From NCBI RefSeq assembly GCF_015291705.1, contig NZ_CP030050.1:744001-808000 (forward strand): DNA of 64,000 nucleotides, in the 5' to 3' direction. A program made the translations under genes and the position numbers. Source of the stretch: Bradyrhizobium arachidis. Lineage in GTDB: Bacteria > Pseudomonadota > Alphaproteobacteria > Rhizobiales > Xanthobacteraceae. Positions 18,902 through 27,358 of this stretch are shown piece by piece (the first letter of the stretch is position 1; each line of letters starts with the position of its first letter). Below the pieces are notes generated by a model. The model was not told the origin of the DNA and did not search any database. It saw only the letters and a list, made by a program, of their open reading frames with translations.

Positions 18902-18988
18902 CGTCATGCCCGGGCTTGACCCGGGCATCCACGTCTTCCTTGCAGCGGCAAGAACGTGGATGGCCGGGACAAGCCCGGCCATGACGGA
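18902..18988. repeat. Family B palindromic repeat; its right end carries the pdeM start codon
   Basis: CGTCATGCCCGGGCTTGACC at the left and GGCCGGGACAAGCCCGGCCA with TGACGG at the right, an inverted pair. The ATG at 18981 belongs both to the repeat's terminal CATGACG and to the pdeM reading frame. Confidence 0.9.
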
Positions 18989-19679
18989 GAACGTTGCGCT
19001 ATCGATCTCTTTGACCCGCACCCTGGACGTGGCCGGCATCTCGCTCCACACCGATCTCTCCGGCGCGCTGTTCTGGGAAGAGCAGCGCCTGCTGATCGTC
19101 TCCGATCTGCATCTGGAGAAAGGCTCCAGCTTTGCCACGCGTGGCGTGTTGCTGCCTCCTTACGACACGCTGGCAACGCTGAGCCGTCTCGCTGCTGTCA
19201 TCTCCTGCCACAACCCACGCACCGTCATCGCGCTCGGCGACAGCTTTCACGATCGCACCGCGCATGAACGATTGTCCGCTGACGACCGCGATGCCGTCGC
19301 CGCGCTCCAGACCGGCCGCGACTGGATCTGGATTTCTGGCAATCACGATCCCATGCTGCCGCGCGATCTCGGCGGCACCGTCGCCGACGAAGTCGCGATC
19401 GGCCCGATCACGTTCCGCCACGAGCCGACCGGAGCGCATGGCGAGATCGCCGGCCATCTGCATCCGAAGGCCCGCGTCTCCGCGCGCGGCCGTTCGATGG
19501 AGCGGCGCTGCTTTGCCAGCGACGGGATGCGCGCCGTGATGCCGGCCTTCGGCGCCTATGCCGGCGGCCTCAGCATCCGCGACGCGGCGTTCGCAAAGAT
19601 TTTTCCGAAGAACGGTTTCGTCGCCCATCTGCTCGGCGACCGCCGCGTCCACGCGATCGCGGCCTCGCGCTGTTATTGA
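18981..19679 (+). CDS. pdeM: Ligase-associated DNA damage response endonuclease PdeM
   Basis: A 232-residue calcineurin-like phosphoesterase. Metal-binding motifs are LIVSDLHLEKG (D-x-H), ALGDSFHD (GD), ISGNHDP (GNHD) and HEP...EIAGHLHPK (terminal H-x-H). It is the nuclease partner named for co-occurrence with the ligase, exonuclease and Lhr helicase. The most plausible start, ATG 18981, is the terminal CATGACG of a family B repeat; a later start would remove the first strand. It follows the helicase gene by 120 bases. Confidence 0.9.
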   Translation: MTENVALSISLTRTLDVAGISLHTDLSGALFWEEQRLLIVSDLHLEKGSSFATRGVLLPPYDTLATLSRLAAVISCHNPRTVIALGDSFHDRTAHERLSADDRDAVAALQTGRDWIWISGNHDPMLPRDLGGTVADEVAIGPITFRHEPTGAHGEIAGHLHPKARVSARGRSMERRCFASDGMRAVMPAFGAYAGGLSIRDAAFAKIFPKNGFVAHLLGDRRVHAIAASRCY

Positions 19680-20020
19680 GTTCCCGCGCCTTCGCGAACC
19701 GAAATTGGGACAGCGCTACATTCGGTATTTATCCGGAGTCGCCGAAGTTGATTGCGACCTCTAACTTGGCTGCTGCCGGGGCTGGAATTTCGCATCCCGA
19801 ACAAGAATTGCAACCGGCAAGGGGTCGTCGCAAGGCGGCCCCTTTCGATTCCCGCATCCGCAGTCGGGGATTCGAGCACCTGCATTTCGGGCGGCCACAC
19901 ACAACATCGCCGCTGTTCTGGAACAAATTAAGAACACTTTAGCAAGTCTTTGATATATCATTGTGATTCGGCACGTTGCCGACACAATATCTAGCGTCTG
20001 TCAGACTCTGCGAGGACTAC
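19680..20020. other. Intergenic region with a hairpin and the SOS-like site
   Basis: No convincing gene. Near 19819-19845 AAGGGG and CCCCTT can pair around a 14-15 base loop and run into TTTCG, a weak terminator-like hairpin for pdeM. The right third is AT-richer than its surroundings and holds the LexA-type site described separately. Confidence 0.4.
19915..19935. promoter_or_regulatory. Alphaproteobacterial LexA (SOS) box candidate
   Basis: GAAC at 19921-19924, seven bases (AAATTAA), then GAAC at 19932-19935. This is the reverse complement of the GTTC-N7-GTTC operator established for LexA in alphaproteobacteria. A second dyad, GTTC-TG-GAAC, overlaps on the left (19915-19924). It lies 85 bases before the ATG of the uncharacterised gene at 20021. 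Confidence 0.6.
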
Positions 20021-20452
20021 ATGTCCAACATTGCCTTTGATCAGTTTGCCCTCACCCGGATCGCCGATTTCGCGCGCTCGCTGTCGCGGCTGCATCAGAC
20101 GGCGCGGCGCTTTGCCGTCGATGACGACCAGTTTGACCGCGAGTTCAACGCGGTGTGCCAGTCGATCTGGGGCTACACCATCGACGACATCAGCGACGAT
20201 CTGTTTTCGCCCGAGGATCATCTGTTCCTCGATACGCTCGACGAAGCGCATGCGCGCATCTTCGCGGCCGAGCAGGGCTACGACCTCGTGGACGAGGCCG
20301 GCATGCTGACGGACTGGTGGGGCTTCTGCTGGATGATCCTGGCCGAGCAGCGCGGATTGCTGACGGCCGAGAACCGCGCCGCCGCACGCGCGGCGATCGA
20401 GGAGAAGTATCTGGCCGCGCCGAATGTGATCGGGGTGATTATCGGGAGGTGA
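20021..20452 (+). CDS. Uncharacterised 143-residue protein behind an SOS-like site
   Basis: No family was recognised. It is an acidic, probably cytoplasmic protein with no signal peptide or membrane helix. It begins with helical sequence (FALTRIADFARSLSRLHQTA), has an Asp-rich centre (YTIDDISDDLFSPEDHLFLD) and a Trp-rich patch (LTDWWGFCWMILAEQRG). It closes with a helix and the hydrophobic LAAPNVIGVIIGR. The start has a GAGGA sequence eight bases upstream. The only functional hint is the exact LexA-type site upstream, which would make it damage-inducible. Confidence 0.75.
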   Translation: MSNIAFDQFALTRIADFARSLSRLHQTARRFAVDDDQFDREFNAVCQSIWGYTIDDISDDLFSPEDHLFLDTLDEAHARIFAAEQGYDLVDEAGMLTDWWGFCWMILAEQRGLLTAENRAAARAAIEEKYLAAPNVIGVIIGR

Positions 20453-20455
20453 CCC

Positions 20456-20553
20456 GTCATTCCGGGGCATCGCGCCGCGATGAAGGTGCGCAATTGCGCA
20501 CCTGAGAAGCTGGAGATTCCGGGTTCGACGCTGACGCATCGCCCCGGAATGAC
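20456..20553. repeat. Family E palindromic repeat, copy 1
   Basis: GTCATTCCGGGGCATCGCG at the left and CGCATCGCCCCGGAATGAC at the right, with GGTGCGCAATTGCGCACC in the middle. Confidence 0.85.
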
Positions 20554-20564
20554 AACTCTTTCTG

Positions 20565-21383
20565 CTAATCCAATCCCGCCCGCTTCGCCGGCTTCTGCGT
20601 CTTCGGCACCGTCACGTCAGGCAGCGCCTCGCGCACGATCTCGGCCGGGGCCGGCGCATCCGCCGACACCGTTTCGGCGCGCACCGGCGCCACCTTCATC
20701 TCGCCGAGGCGGGCGCGGACCTGCGCGGTGAGACCGGGATAGGAGGCGACCGGCGTGAAGTCCGCGGCCTGGTCGTTGCCGACGCGGATACCGGTATAGG
20801 CGACGAGGCCGTCACTGGTCGCGATCACGTCGCCGGCCTTCAGCGAGGAGTCCAGCGCCAGATCGACCGGCGCGAGGCCGACCGGCTCGCGGCCGTTGCA
20901 GGTGCAGTCCGACCGCAGCGCCTTGCGATAGGCAAATGCGTTCTCGCTGTCGGCGTAGCGTTCGCCGGTCTGCGAATATGCGCCGTCGATCGAGGAGCCG
21001 AAATAGACCTTGGTCGCGGTCGCGGGACAGAATGCCTGACACATCTGCGCGGGCGAGGCGAGCCCGCGCATCAGCGGAAAATATTTGCCGTCGCAGCTGC
21101 GCACGCAGAACGCAGGGCCGGAGCCGCCGGCCGCCGCCGAGCGTGTCGGCGGCACATATTGCGGGTTTGCGGCGTTCTGCTGGCCGGTGAAGGGGTCGGA
21201 GTAGGAGCTCGCCTGCTGCGGCACGTCACGCTGCGGCCGCTGCTGCTGCAGGCCGCCGAAGAAGAAGTCGAACAGGCCTTCGGCCGAAACCGGGGCGGGA
21301 GCCGCGAGCATTGGAGCCGCAAGGAGGCTGGCTACCAGCATGGCGCGACGCTGCCGCCGCGTATGGGACAAGTGTGTACGCAA
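20565..21383 (-). CDS. DUF2865 exported protein
   Basis: A 272-residue exported protein. A signal peptide (LVASLLAAPMLAAPAPVSA) is followed by a Gln/Pro-rich segment and then the DUF2865 core. That core has a cysteine pattern FCVRSCDGKYFPLM, MCQAFCPATATKVY and DCTCNGREP. Six cysteines in this layout suggest disulphides in the periplasm. The family is alphaproteobacterial and its function is not known. No operon partner. Confidence 0.88.
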   Translation of the reverse strand: MRTHLSHTRRQRRAMLVASLLAAPMLAAPAPVSAEGLFDFFFGGLQQQRPQRDVPQQASSYSDPFTGQQNAANPQYVPPTRSAAAGGSGPAFCVRSCDGKYFPLMRGLASPAQMCQAFCPATATKVYFGSSIDGAYSQTGERYADSENAFAYRKALRSDCTCNGREPVGLAPVDLALDSSLKAGDVIATSDGLVAYTGIRVGNDQAADFTPVASYPGLTAQVRARLGEMKVAPVRAETVSADAPAPAEIVREALPDVTVPKTQKPAKRAGLD

Positions 21384-21587
21384 TGCTCACTCCACCCGAC
21401 GCTACTGAACCGGCCGAAACCTTTGAGGTCGCAGCACGCGATTCACCATAGTGCGCGATGGTAAATGAGCAGTTGAGCAGAGGCGGTTTCAAGACGAGGT
21501 GGTGGCCTCTTCAAGGCCATGCGCAGCTTTCGAACGATCGTTGCTTCCGGGACACGCCCGGGCATGCGGCCAAGAATGTTCCGGAGC

Positions 21588-22151
21588 TTACGCCTTCAAA
21601 AATTCCGACGCCTTGTACAGCGAGCGGAACGGCAGGCCGGCCGCACCGAACGTGTCGGTGGCGCCTTCCTCGCGGTCGACCATGGTCAGCACCAGCACGA
21701 CTTCGGCGCCGGTCTCGCGCACGGACTCCACCGCCTTCATCGCCGAGCCGCCTGTCGTGGTGACGTCCTCGACGATGACGACGCGCTTGCCAGCCAGCGT
21801 CTCGCCCTTGGGCAGGCCTTCGATCGCGAGCTTGGCGCCATGCTCCTTCGGCTTCTTGCGCACGAAGAACGCCGCGATCGGGTGGCCCTTGATCCAGGAG
21901 ATCTGCGCCAGCGCGCCCGCGAGCGGCACTGCGCCCATCTCGAGCCCGCCGATGAAATCGAGCTGGTCGTCCTTCAGCGCCTCATAGGTGAGCTCGGCGA
22001 GCAGGGTCGCGCCCTCGGGGTCGAGCATGGTCGGCTTGAGGTTGAAGTAGAAATCGCTCTTGCGGCCCGACGCGAGCGTCACCTCGCCGCGACCGAAGGA
22101 GCGCCGGCGGATGATTTCGAACAGGCGGGCGCGGGAGGCGGATTTCGACAC
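21588..22151 (-). CDS. pyrE: Orotate phosphoribosyltransferase
   Basis: A 187-residue enzyme that joins orotate to PRPP, giving OMP, the fifth step of pyrimidine synthesis. The PRPP-binding motif is [17 protein letters not shown], and [20 protein letters not shown] and [13 protein letters not shown] are typical of the class. The start is assigned to a GTG at 22151 ([18 protein letters not shown]), since the longer open frame upstream has no family character. It is divergent from the GST gene. Confidence 0.93.
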   Translation of the reverse strand: MSKSASRARLFEIIRRRSFGRGEVTLASGRKSDFYFNLKPTMLDPEGATLLAELTYEALKDDQLDFIGGLEMGAVPLAGALAQISWIKGHPIAAFFVRKKPKEHGAKLAIEGLPKGETLAGKRVVIVEDVTTTGGSAMKAVESVRETGAEVVLVLTMVDREEGATDTFGAAGLPFRSLYKASEFLKA

Positions 22152-22334
22152 GGCGGTCCCTCGAACAGGGTTTTTGGAGGAGGCGGAATTTATCCGCGAC
22201 GGCCACGACATTCCAGAGGGGGTATCCCCCGTCAACAGGGATCGGCCATCCCGGTCCGCCGGTTGTGGGGGTGCAGGCGCTGAGGTAGTTGGATGCCGGA
22301 TATCCCGGGGAAGGAACGAGCAAGGAAATAGGGC

Positions 22335-22961
22335 ATGACGATCGAGCTGCACACCTGGAACACGCCGAACGGCCGCAAGATCTCGGTCGCGCTGGAGGAA
22401 ATGGGGCTGCCCTACAGGGTGGTCCCGGTGAACATCACCAAGGGCGAGCAGATGGCGCCCGGGTTTCTGAAGCTCTCGCCCAACAACAAGATTCCCGCAA
22501 TCCTCGACCCCGAGGGTCCCGACGGCAAGCCGGTCAGCATCTTCGAGTCCGGCGCGATCCTGCTTTATCTCGGCGAAAAGACCGGCAAATTCCTGCCGAA
22601 ATCACTTTCGGCGCGTATCCCCGTCTATGAATGGCTGATGTGGCAGATGGGAGGTTTCGGCCCGATGCCCGGCCAGGTGCATCATTTCATCGCGCTCGAG
22701 AACGAGCAGGACCGCGCCTACGGCCTGAAGCGGTACATGGCCGAGACCCGCCGGCTCTACGGCGTGCTCGACCGCCAGCTCGATGGCCGCGACTTCGTCG
22801 CCGGCGACCTCTCGGTTGCCGATTTCGCCATCCTGGGCTGGGCCTGGCGTCACCCTCGCCACAAGGTTGAGCTGGCCGACTTCCCCAACGTCAAGCGCTG
22901 GTACGAGGCGCTGATGGCGCGCCCGGCGGTGAAGCGCGGGATGGACGCCAAGCTGGATTGA
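22335..22961 (+). CDS. Glutathione S-transferase family protein (nu/Ure2p-like)
   Basis: A 208-residue cytosolic protein with an N-terminal thioredoxin-like domain ([32 protein letters not shown] cis-Pro; [13 protein letters not shown] with the glutathione-contacting Glu-Ser) and an all-helical C-terminal domain. The TPNG segment and layout match the nu-class/Ure2p-like group, often disulphide-bond reductases such as YfcG. The substrate is unknown. Confidence 0.9.
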   Translation: MTIELHTWNTPNGRKISVALEEMGLPYRVVPVNITKGEQMAPGFLKLSPNNKIPAILDPEGPDGKPVSIFESGAILLYLGEKTGKFLPKSLSARIPVYEWLMWQMGGFGPMPGQVHHFIALENEQDRAYGLKRYMAETRRLYGVLDRQLDGRDFVAGDLSVADFAILGWAWRHPRHKVELADFPNVKRWYEALMARPAVKRGMDAKLD

Positions 22962-22972
22962 GGGTTGATCTT

Positions 22973-23111
22973 CTCCCTCTCCGCGTTCTTACGGGGAGAG
23001 GGTTGGGGTGAAGGGCCTCTCTCCGCGCGTGAGGTCGAGGAGGGACCTGTACCCCCTCACCCGAATTCGACCTGCAATCGAATTCGACCTCTCCCCGCAA
23101 GCGGGGAGAGG
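22973..23111. repeat. Family A palindromic repeat, copy 7
   Basis: TCTCCGCGTTCTTACGGGGA with GAGGGTTGGGGTGA, an inner GAATTCGA...TCGAATTC palindrome, and CTCTCCCCGCAAGCGGGGAG. It separates convergent genes. Confidence 0.85.
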
Positions 23112-23122
23112 TGAAAAGACCC

Positions 23123-23758
23123 TCACACTTTCTTCGCTTCCACCGCCATCCGTACCGCGAGCCCGGCCAGCACCGTGCCCATCAGCCAGCGCTGCACCAC
23201 CATCCAGCTCGGCCGGTTCGCCAGAAACTGCGCGATCGAACCTGCGGCGAGCGCGATCATCGCATTGACGCTGACGCTGATCGCGATCTGGATCGTGCCC
23301 AGCACCACCGACTGCGTCAGCACGCTGCCGGCGCTGGGATCGATGAACTGCGGCAGCAGCGCCAGATACAGCATCGCGATCTTCGGATTGAGCAAATTGG
23401 TGACGAAGCCCATCGCGAACAATTTGCGCGGGCTGTCGATCGCAAGCTGCTTCACCTGGAACGGCGAGCGCCCGCCCGGCTTCACCGCCTGCCAGGCCAG
23501 CCACAACAGATAGCCGGCACCGGCAAAGCGCAGCGCGTCATAGGCGAAGGGAATCGCGAGCAAGAGCGCCGTGATGCCGAACGCCGCGCACAGCATGTAG
23601 AACACGAAGCCGAGCGCCACGCCGCCGAGCGAGACGATGCCGGCGGCCGGTCCCTGCGTGATCGAGCGCGAGATCAGGTAGATCATGTTCGGTCCGGGCG
23701 TGAACACGAGTCCAAGGCAGACGAGAGCGAAGCCGAGCAGGGCGGAGGTGTGGGGCAT
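23123..23758 (-). CDS. LysE family exporter (RhtB type)
   Basis: A 211-residue inner-membrane protein with six predicted helices and the family signature FTPGPNMIYLISRS near residue 20. GFVTNLLNPKIAMLYLALLP is the conserved central helix. Members export amino acids such as lysine, threonine or homoserine lactones; this one's substrate is not evident. Confidence 0.92.
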   Translation of the reverse strand: MPHTSALLGFALVCLGLVFTPGPNMIYLISRSITQGPAAGIVSLGGVALGFVFYMLCAAFGITALLLAIPFAYDALRFAGAGYLLWLAWQAVKPGGRSPFQVKQLAIDSPRKLFAMGFVTNLLNPKIAMLYLALLPQFIDPSAGSVLTQSVVLGTIQIAISVSVNAMIALAAGSIAQFLANRPSWMVVQRWLMGTVLAGLAVRMAVEAKKV

Positions 23759-23885
23759 GGGTGAACCGGTGCGGGAGATGCAGTGGTTCTAATATGCGCG
23801 GGCGCGCGGGGCCATTGCGCAATTGCACGGAGGACAATTGAGTTTTCGTGTCCCGGACGCGGCACGACGTTCTTGCGCCGGTGCG

Positions 23886-24024
23886 CCCCCTCGCCCCGTT
23901 CTTACGGGGAGAGGGTTGGGGTGAGGGGCCTCTCTCCGCACGGGCGGTCGTCGATAGACCTGTACCCCCTCACCCGGATCACATCTGCGATGTGATCCGA
24001 CCTCTCCCCGCAGGCGGGGAGAGG
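23886..24024. repeat. Family A palindromic repeat, copy 8
   Basis: CCCCGTTCTTACGGGGAGAG with GGTTGGGGTGAGG, an inner GGATCACATC...GATGTGATCC palindrome and CTCTCCCCGCAGGCGGGGAG. It lies just downstream of polA. Confidence 0.85.
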
Positions 24025-24033
24025 TAAAGAGAT

Positions 24034-27000
24034 TCAATGCGCCTCGTCCCAATTGTTCGCGGCGCGCGCGTCGACATGCAGCGGGACCGACAGCAGCACC
24101 GCTGGGAACGGCGCGTCCTGCATGACGTGCTGCACGACCGGCAGCGTCTTCTCGACCTCGGCGTCCGGCACCTCGAAGATCAGCTCGTCATGCACCTGCA
24201 AGAGCATCTGCGCCGAGAGCTTCTTCTGCGCGAGAGCGTCCTCCACCCGCGTCATGGCGCGGCGGATGATGTCGGCCGCGGTGCCTTGCAGGCGGGCATT
24301 GATCGAGGCGCGTTCGTTGAAGGCGCGCACCGAGGCGTTGGAGGCCTTGATGTCGGGATAGTACATCTTGCGGCCGAACAGCGTCGTCACATAGCCGTTC
24401 TTGCGGCAGAATTCCTTGGTCTCGTCCATATAGGCGCGGATACCTGGGAAGCGCTCAAAGTACTTCTTGATGTAGGCGGAGGCTTCTTCGCGTGCGATGC
24501 CGAGCTGGTTGGCTAGCCCGAACGCCGAGATGCCGTAGATGATGCCGAAATTGATCGCCTTGGCGCGGCGGCGGATCTCGCTCGGCATGCCCTCGATCGG
24601 CACGCCGAACATTTCGGACGCCGTCATGGCGTGAATGTCGAGCCCATCGCGAAACGCCTGCTTCAGCACGGGAATGTCGGCGATCTCGGCGAGCAGCCGC
24701 AGCTCGATCTGCGAATAGTCGGCGGAAACGAGCTTGTTGCCCGGCGTCGCGATGAAGGCGCGGCGGATCTTTCGCCCGTCCTCGGTGCGCACCGGGATGT
24801 TCTGCAAGTTCGGCTCGTTCGACGACAGCCGGCCCGTGGTGGTCGCGGCCAGCGCGTAGGTCGTGTGCACGCGATGGGTCTGCGGATGGACGTAGGTCGG
24901 CAGCGCGTCGGTGTAGGTCGATTTCAGCTTCGAGACCTGACGCCACTCCAAGATCTTCTTCGGGAAGTCGTAGCCCTGCTCGGCGAGCTCGTCGAGCACC
25001 TGTGCGGTGGTCGACCACGCGCCGGTCTTGGTCTTGCTGCCGCCCGGCAATCCCATCTTGCCGAACAGGATGTCGCCGATCTGCTTGGGACTGCCGACAT
25101 TGACCGGCTCGCCCGCGATCTCCTGGATCTCGGCCTCGACGCGCGCGGCGGTCTGGGCGAACTCGCCCGACAGCCGCGACAGCACCTGGCGGTCGATCGA
25201 GATGCCGCGCCGCTCCATGCGCGCGAGCACCGAGACCAGCGGCCGTTCCAGCGTCTCGTAGACGGCGGTCATGCGCTCCGCAACGAGGCGCGGCTTCAGC
25301 ACGCGCCACACGCGCAGCGCCATGTCGGCGCCTTCCGCCGACAGAGGCGCCGCCTTGTCGATTGGCACCTGGTCGAAGGTGATCTTGCCCTTGCCGCTGC
25401 CGAGCAGCTCGCTCTCCTTCAGCATGGCGTGGCCGAACCAGCGCTCGGACAGCGATTCCAGCCCATGCGAGCCGCGGCCGGCGTCGAGCACATAGGAGAT
25501 CAGCTGCGCATCGTCGATGCTGCGCAAGGTGATGCCGTGCTGCGCCAGCATCACGGCGCTGAACTTCGCGTCGAAGCCGATCTTGAGGATTCCCGGTGAT
25601 TCCAGCACGGGGCGGAGCGCGTCGATCGCCTCGTCATGCTTGACCTGGTCGGGCGCTAGTCCCGCGTCGAACAGGCCGGCACCGCCGCCGGCCTGCTTGT
25701 GCGCCAGCGGCACGTAACAGGCCTCGTTCGGCGCCAACGCCAGCGCGACGCCGCAGAGATCGGCCTGCATCGGGTCGATGGAGTTGGCCTTGATCTCGAT
25801 CGAGACCTGGCCGGCATCGTGGATGCGCGCGATGAAGGCGTTGAGCTCTTTGAGGCTCTTGACCGCCTGGTATTTGCTGCGGTCGACCGGAAGCTTGCGC
25901 AAGGCCTCCTCGCGCGCGGCCGCGAGCGAGATCGGCGCGCCCTTGAGGCTCGCCGTCTTGTCGCCCTTGTCGCCGCCCGTTGCCGTCTTTGCAGGGCCGC
26001 CGAACAGGTCGCCGGAGCTCTCGGGCGATTTCGCTTTCGCGCTCTCGCCGGCCCGCGCGCCGCTGCTGTTGCTGGCATCGGCGTCGACATTGGCGGGATC
26101 GATCTGGGAATAGTCGGCGACGCGGCGCGTCAACGTGGAAAATTCCATCGCCTTCAGGAAGGCGATCAGCTTGCGCGCGTCGGGCTCGTGCACCGCGAGA
26201 TCGTCCAGCGGCACGTCCAGATCGACCTTGTCGTCGAGCAGCACCAGCTTGCGCGAGATCCGCGCCTTCTCGGCATTCTCGAGCAGCGCCTCGCGCCGCT
26301 TCGGCTGCTTGATCTCGCCGGCACGGAACAGCAGCTGGTCGAGGTCGCCATATTCGACGATCAGCTGCGCGGCGGTCTTGATGCCGATGCCGGGGACTCC
26401 CGGCACGTTGTCGGTGGAATCGCCGGCCAGCGCCTGCACCTCGACCACCTTCTCGGGCGGCACGCCGAACTTCTCGATCACCTCGGGGATGCCGATGCGG
26501 CGGTCCTTCATGGTGTCGTACATGGTGACGCAGTCGGTGACGAGCTGCATCAGGTCCTTGTCGGAGGAGACGATGGTCGCGCTCGCGCCGCGCTCGCAGG
26601 CCTGCCGCACATAGGTCGCGATCAGATCGTCGGCCTCGAAGCCGGCCTGCTCCAGGCAGGGCAGGTCGAAGGCGCGCACGGCTTCGCGGATCAGCGCAAA
26701 TTGCGGGATCAGGTCGTCAGGCGCCGGCGGCCGGTGCGCCTTGTAATCAGCGTAGATCTTGTTGCGGAATGTGACTTCCGACTTGTCGAACACGATCGCC
26801 AGATGCGTCGGCCGGTTGTCCTCGGGCATGTCGCGCAAGAGCTTCCACAGCATGTTGCAGAAGCCGAGCACGGCATTGACCTGCAAGCCGTCCGACTTGC
26901 GGTTCAGCGGCGGCAGCGCGTGATAGGCGCGGAAGATGTAGCCGGAACCGTCGACCAGGAACACGTGGTCGCCCTTGCCAACCCCCTTCGCCGCAACCGG

Positions 27001-27114
27001 TTTGGCAGCAGCTGGCGCAGCGGCTTTGGTGTTGGCGGTGGCCGTGGCTTCCTTAGCCTTGGGCGCAGCCTTGGTGTCAGCTTTGGCGGTGGTCTTCGGG
27101 GATGTTTTGGGCAT
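24034..27114 (-). CDS. polA: DNA polymerase I, proofreading site apparently inactive
   Basis: A 1026-residue DNA polymerase I for Okazaki-fragment processing and repair. A 50-residue Lys/Ala/Thr/Pro-rich N-terminal tail precedes the 5' nuclease domain (FLVDGSGYIFRAYHALPPL; GFEADDLIATYV; GDSTDNVPGVPGIG). The polymerase domain has motif A DYSQIELRLLAEIAD, motif B RRRAKAINFGIIYG and motif C QVHDELIFEVPD. The 3'-5' exonuclease domain retains its fold pattern, but its catalytic acids are replaced: SIEIKANS where DTE is expected (about residue 438), KFS for KYD (about 515) and LSAEG for YxxxD (about 593). ATG 27114 was chosen because the upstream frame is repeat D. Confidence 0.95.
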   Translation of the reverse strand: MPKTSPKTTAKADTKAAPKAKEATATANTKAAAPAAAKPVAAKGVGKGDHVFLVDGSGYIFRAYHALPPLNRKSDGLQVNAVLGFCNMLWKLLRDMPEDNRPTHLAIVFDKSEVTFRNKIYADYKAHRPPAPDDLIPQFALIREAVRAFDLPCLEQAGFEADDLIATYVRQACERGASATIVSSDKDLMQLVTDCVTMYDTMKDRRIGIPEVIEKFGVPPEKVVEVQALAGDSTDNVPGVPGIGIKTAAQLIVEYGDLDQLLFRAGEIKQPKRREALLENAEKARISRKLVLLDDKVDLDVPLDDLAVHEPDARKLIAFLKAMEFSTLTRRVADYSQIDPANVDADASNSSGARAGESAKAKSPESSGDLFGGPAKTATGGDKGDKTASLKGAPISLAAAREEALRKLPVDRSKYQAVKSLKELNAFIARIHDAGQVSIEIKANSIDPMQADLCGVALALAPNEACYVPLAHKQAGGGAGLFDAGLAPDQVKHDEAIDALRPVLESPGILKIGFDAKFSAVMLAQHGITLRSIDDAQLISYVLDAGRGSHGLESLSERWFGHAMLKESELLGSGKGKITFDQVPIDKAAPLSAEGADMALRVWRVLKPRLVAERMTAVYETLERPLVSVLARMERRGISIDRQVLSRLSGEFAQTAARVEAEIQEIAGEPVNVGSPKQIGDILFGKMGLPGGSKTKTGAWSTTAQVLDELAEQGYDFPKKILEWRQVSKLKSTYTDALPTYVHPQTHRVHTTYALAATTTGRLSSNEPNLQNIPVRTEDGRKIRRAFIATPGNKLVSADYSQIELRLLAEIADIPVLKQAFRDGLDIHAMTASEMFGVPIEGMPSEIRRRAKAINFGIIYGISAFGLANQLGIAREEASAYIKKYFERFPGIRAYMDETKEFCRKNGYVTTLFGRKMYYPDIKASNASVRAFNERASINARLQGTAADIIRRAMTRVEDALAQKKLSAQMLLQVHDELIFEVPDAEVEKTLPVVQHVMQDAPFPAVLLSVPLHVDARAANNWDEAH

Positions 27115-27188
27115 GGCCGCAATGTATGAATTTTTGCGGGTTTTGACAGCCTTGGAATTGGGATTTTTGGGCGGATTCCCACACCTCT

Positions 27189-27352
27189 CGTCGTCCCCGC
27201 GAACGCGGGGACCCCCGCGCGAGCGCTTGCGCTCGTCGCGATAACCACAGGGAGGAGTTTGGCGAAGGCTGACTGTGACTAGGCCGTCGTACGGAGACCG
27301 CGATCCATCGATAAATCGCGCGGTATGGGTCCCTGCGTGCGCAGGGACGACA
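27189..27352. repeat. Family D palindromic repeat, copy 2
   Basis: TCGTCGTCCCCGCGAACGCG with GGGACCCC, then GATAACCACAGGGAGGAG, TTTGGCGAAGGC and TATGGGTCCCTGCGTGCGCA with GGGACGACAG. It separates polA from the acyltransferase gene. Confidence 0.8.
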
Positions 27353-27358
27353 GCGTGG

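Noticed and set aside
19870..19900. tRNA T-arm-like sequence on the minus strand (GCTCGAATCCCC)
   Set aside because: No matching acceptor, D or anticodon arms could be drawn around it.
25699..27129. 476-codon open frame opposite polA
   Set aside because: Shadow; the sense strand encodes complete polymerase I motifs.
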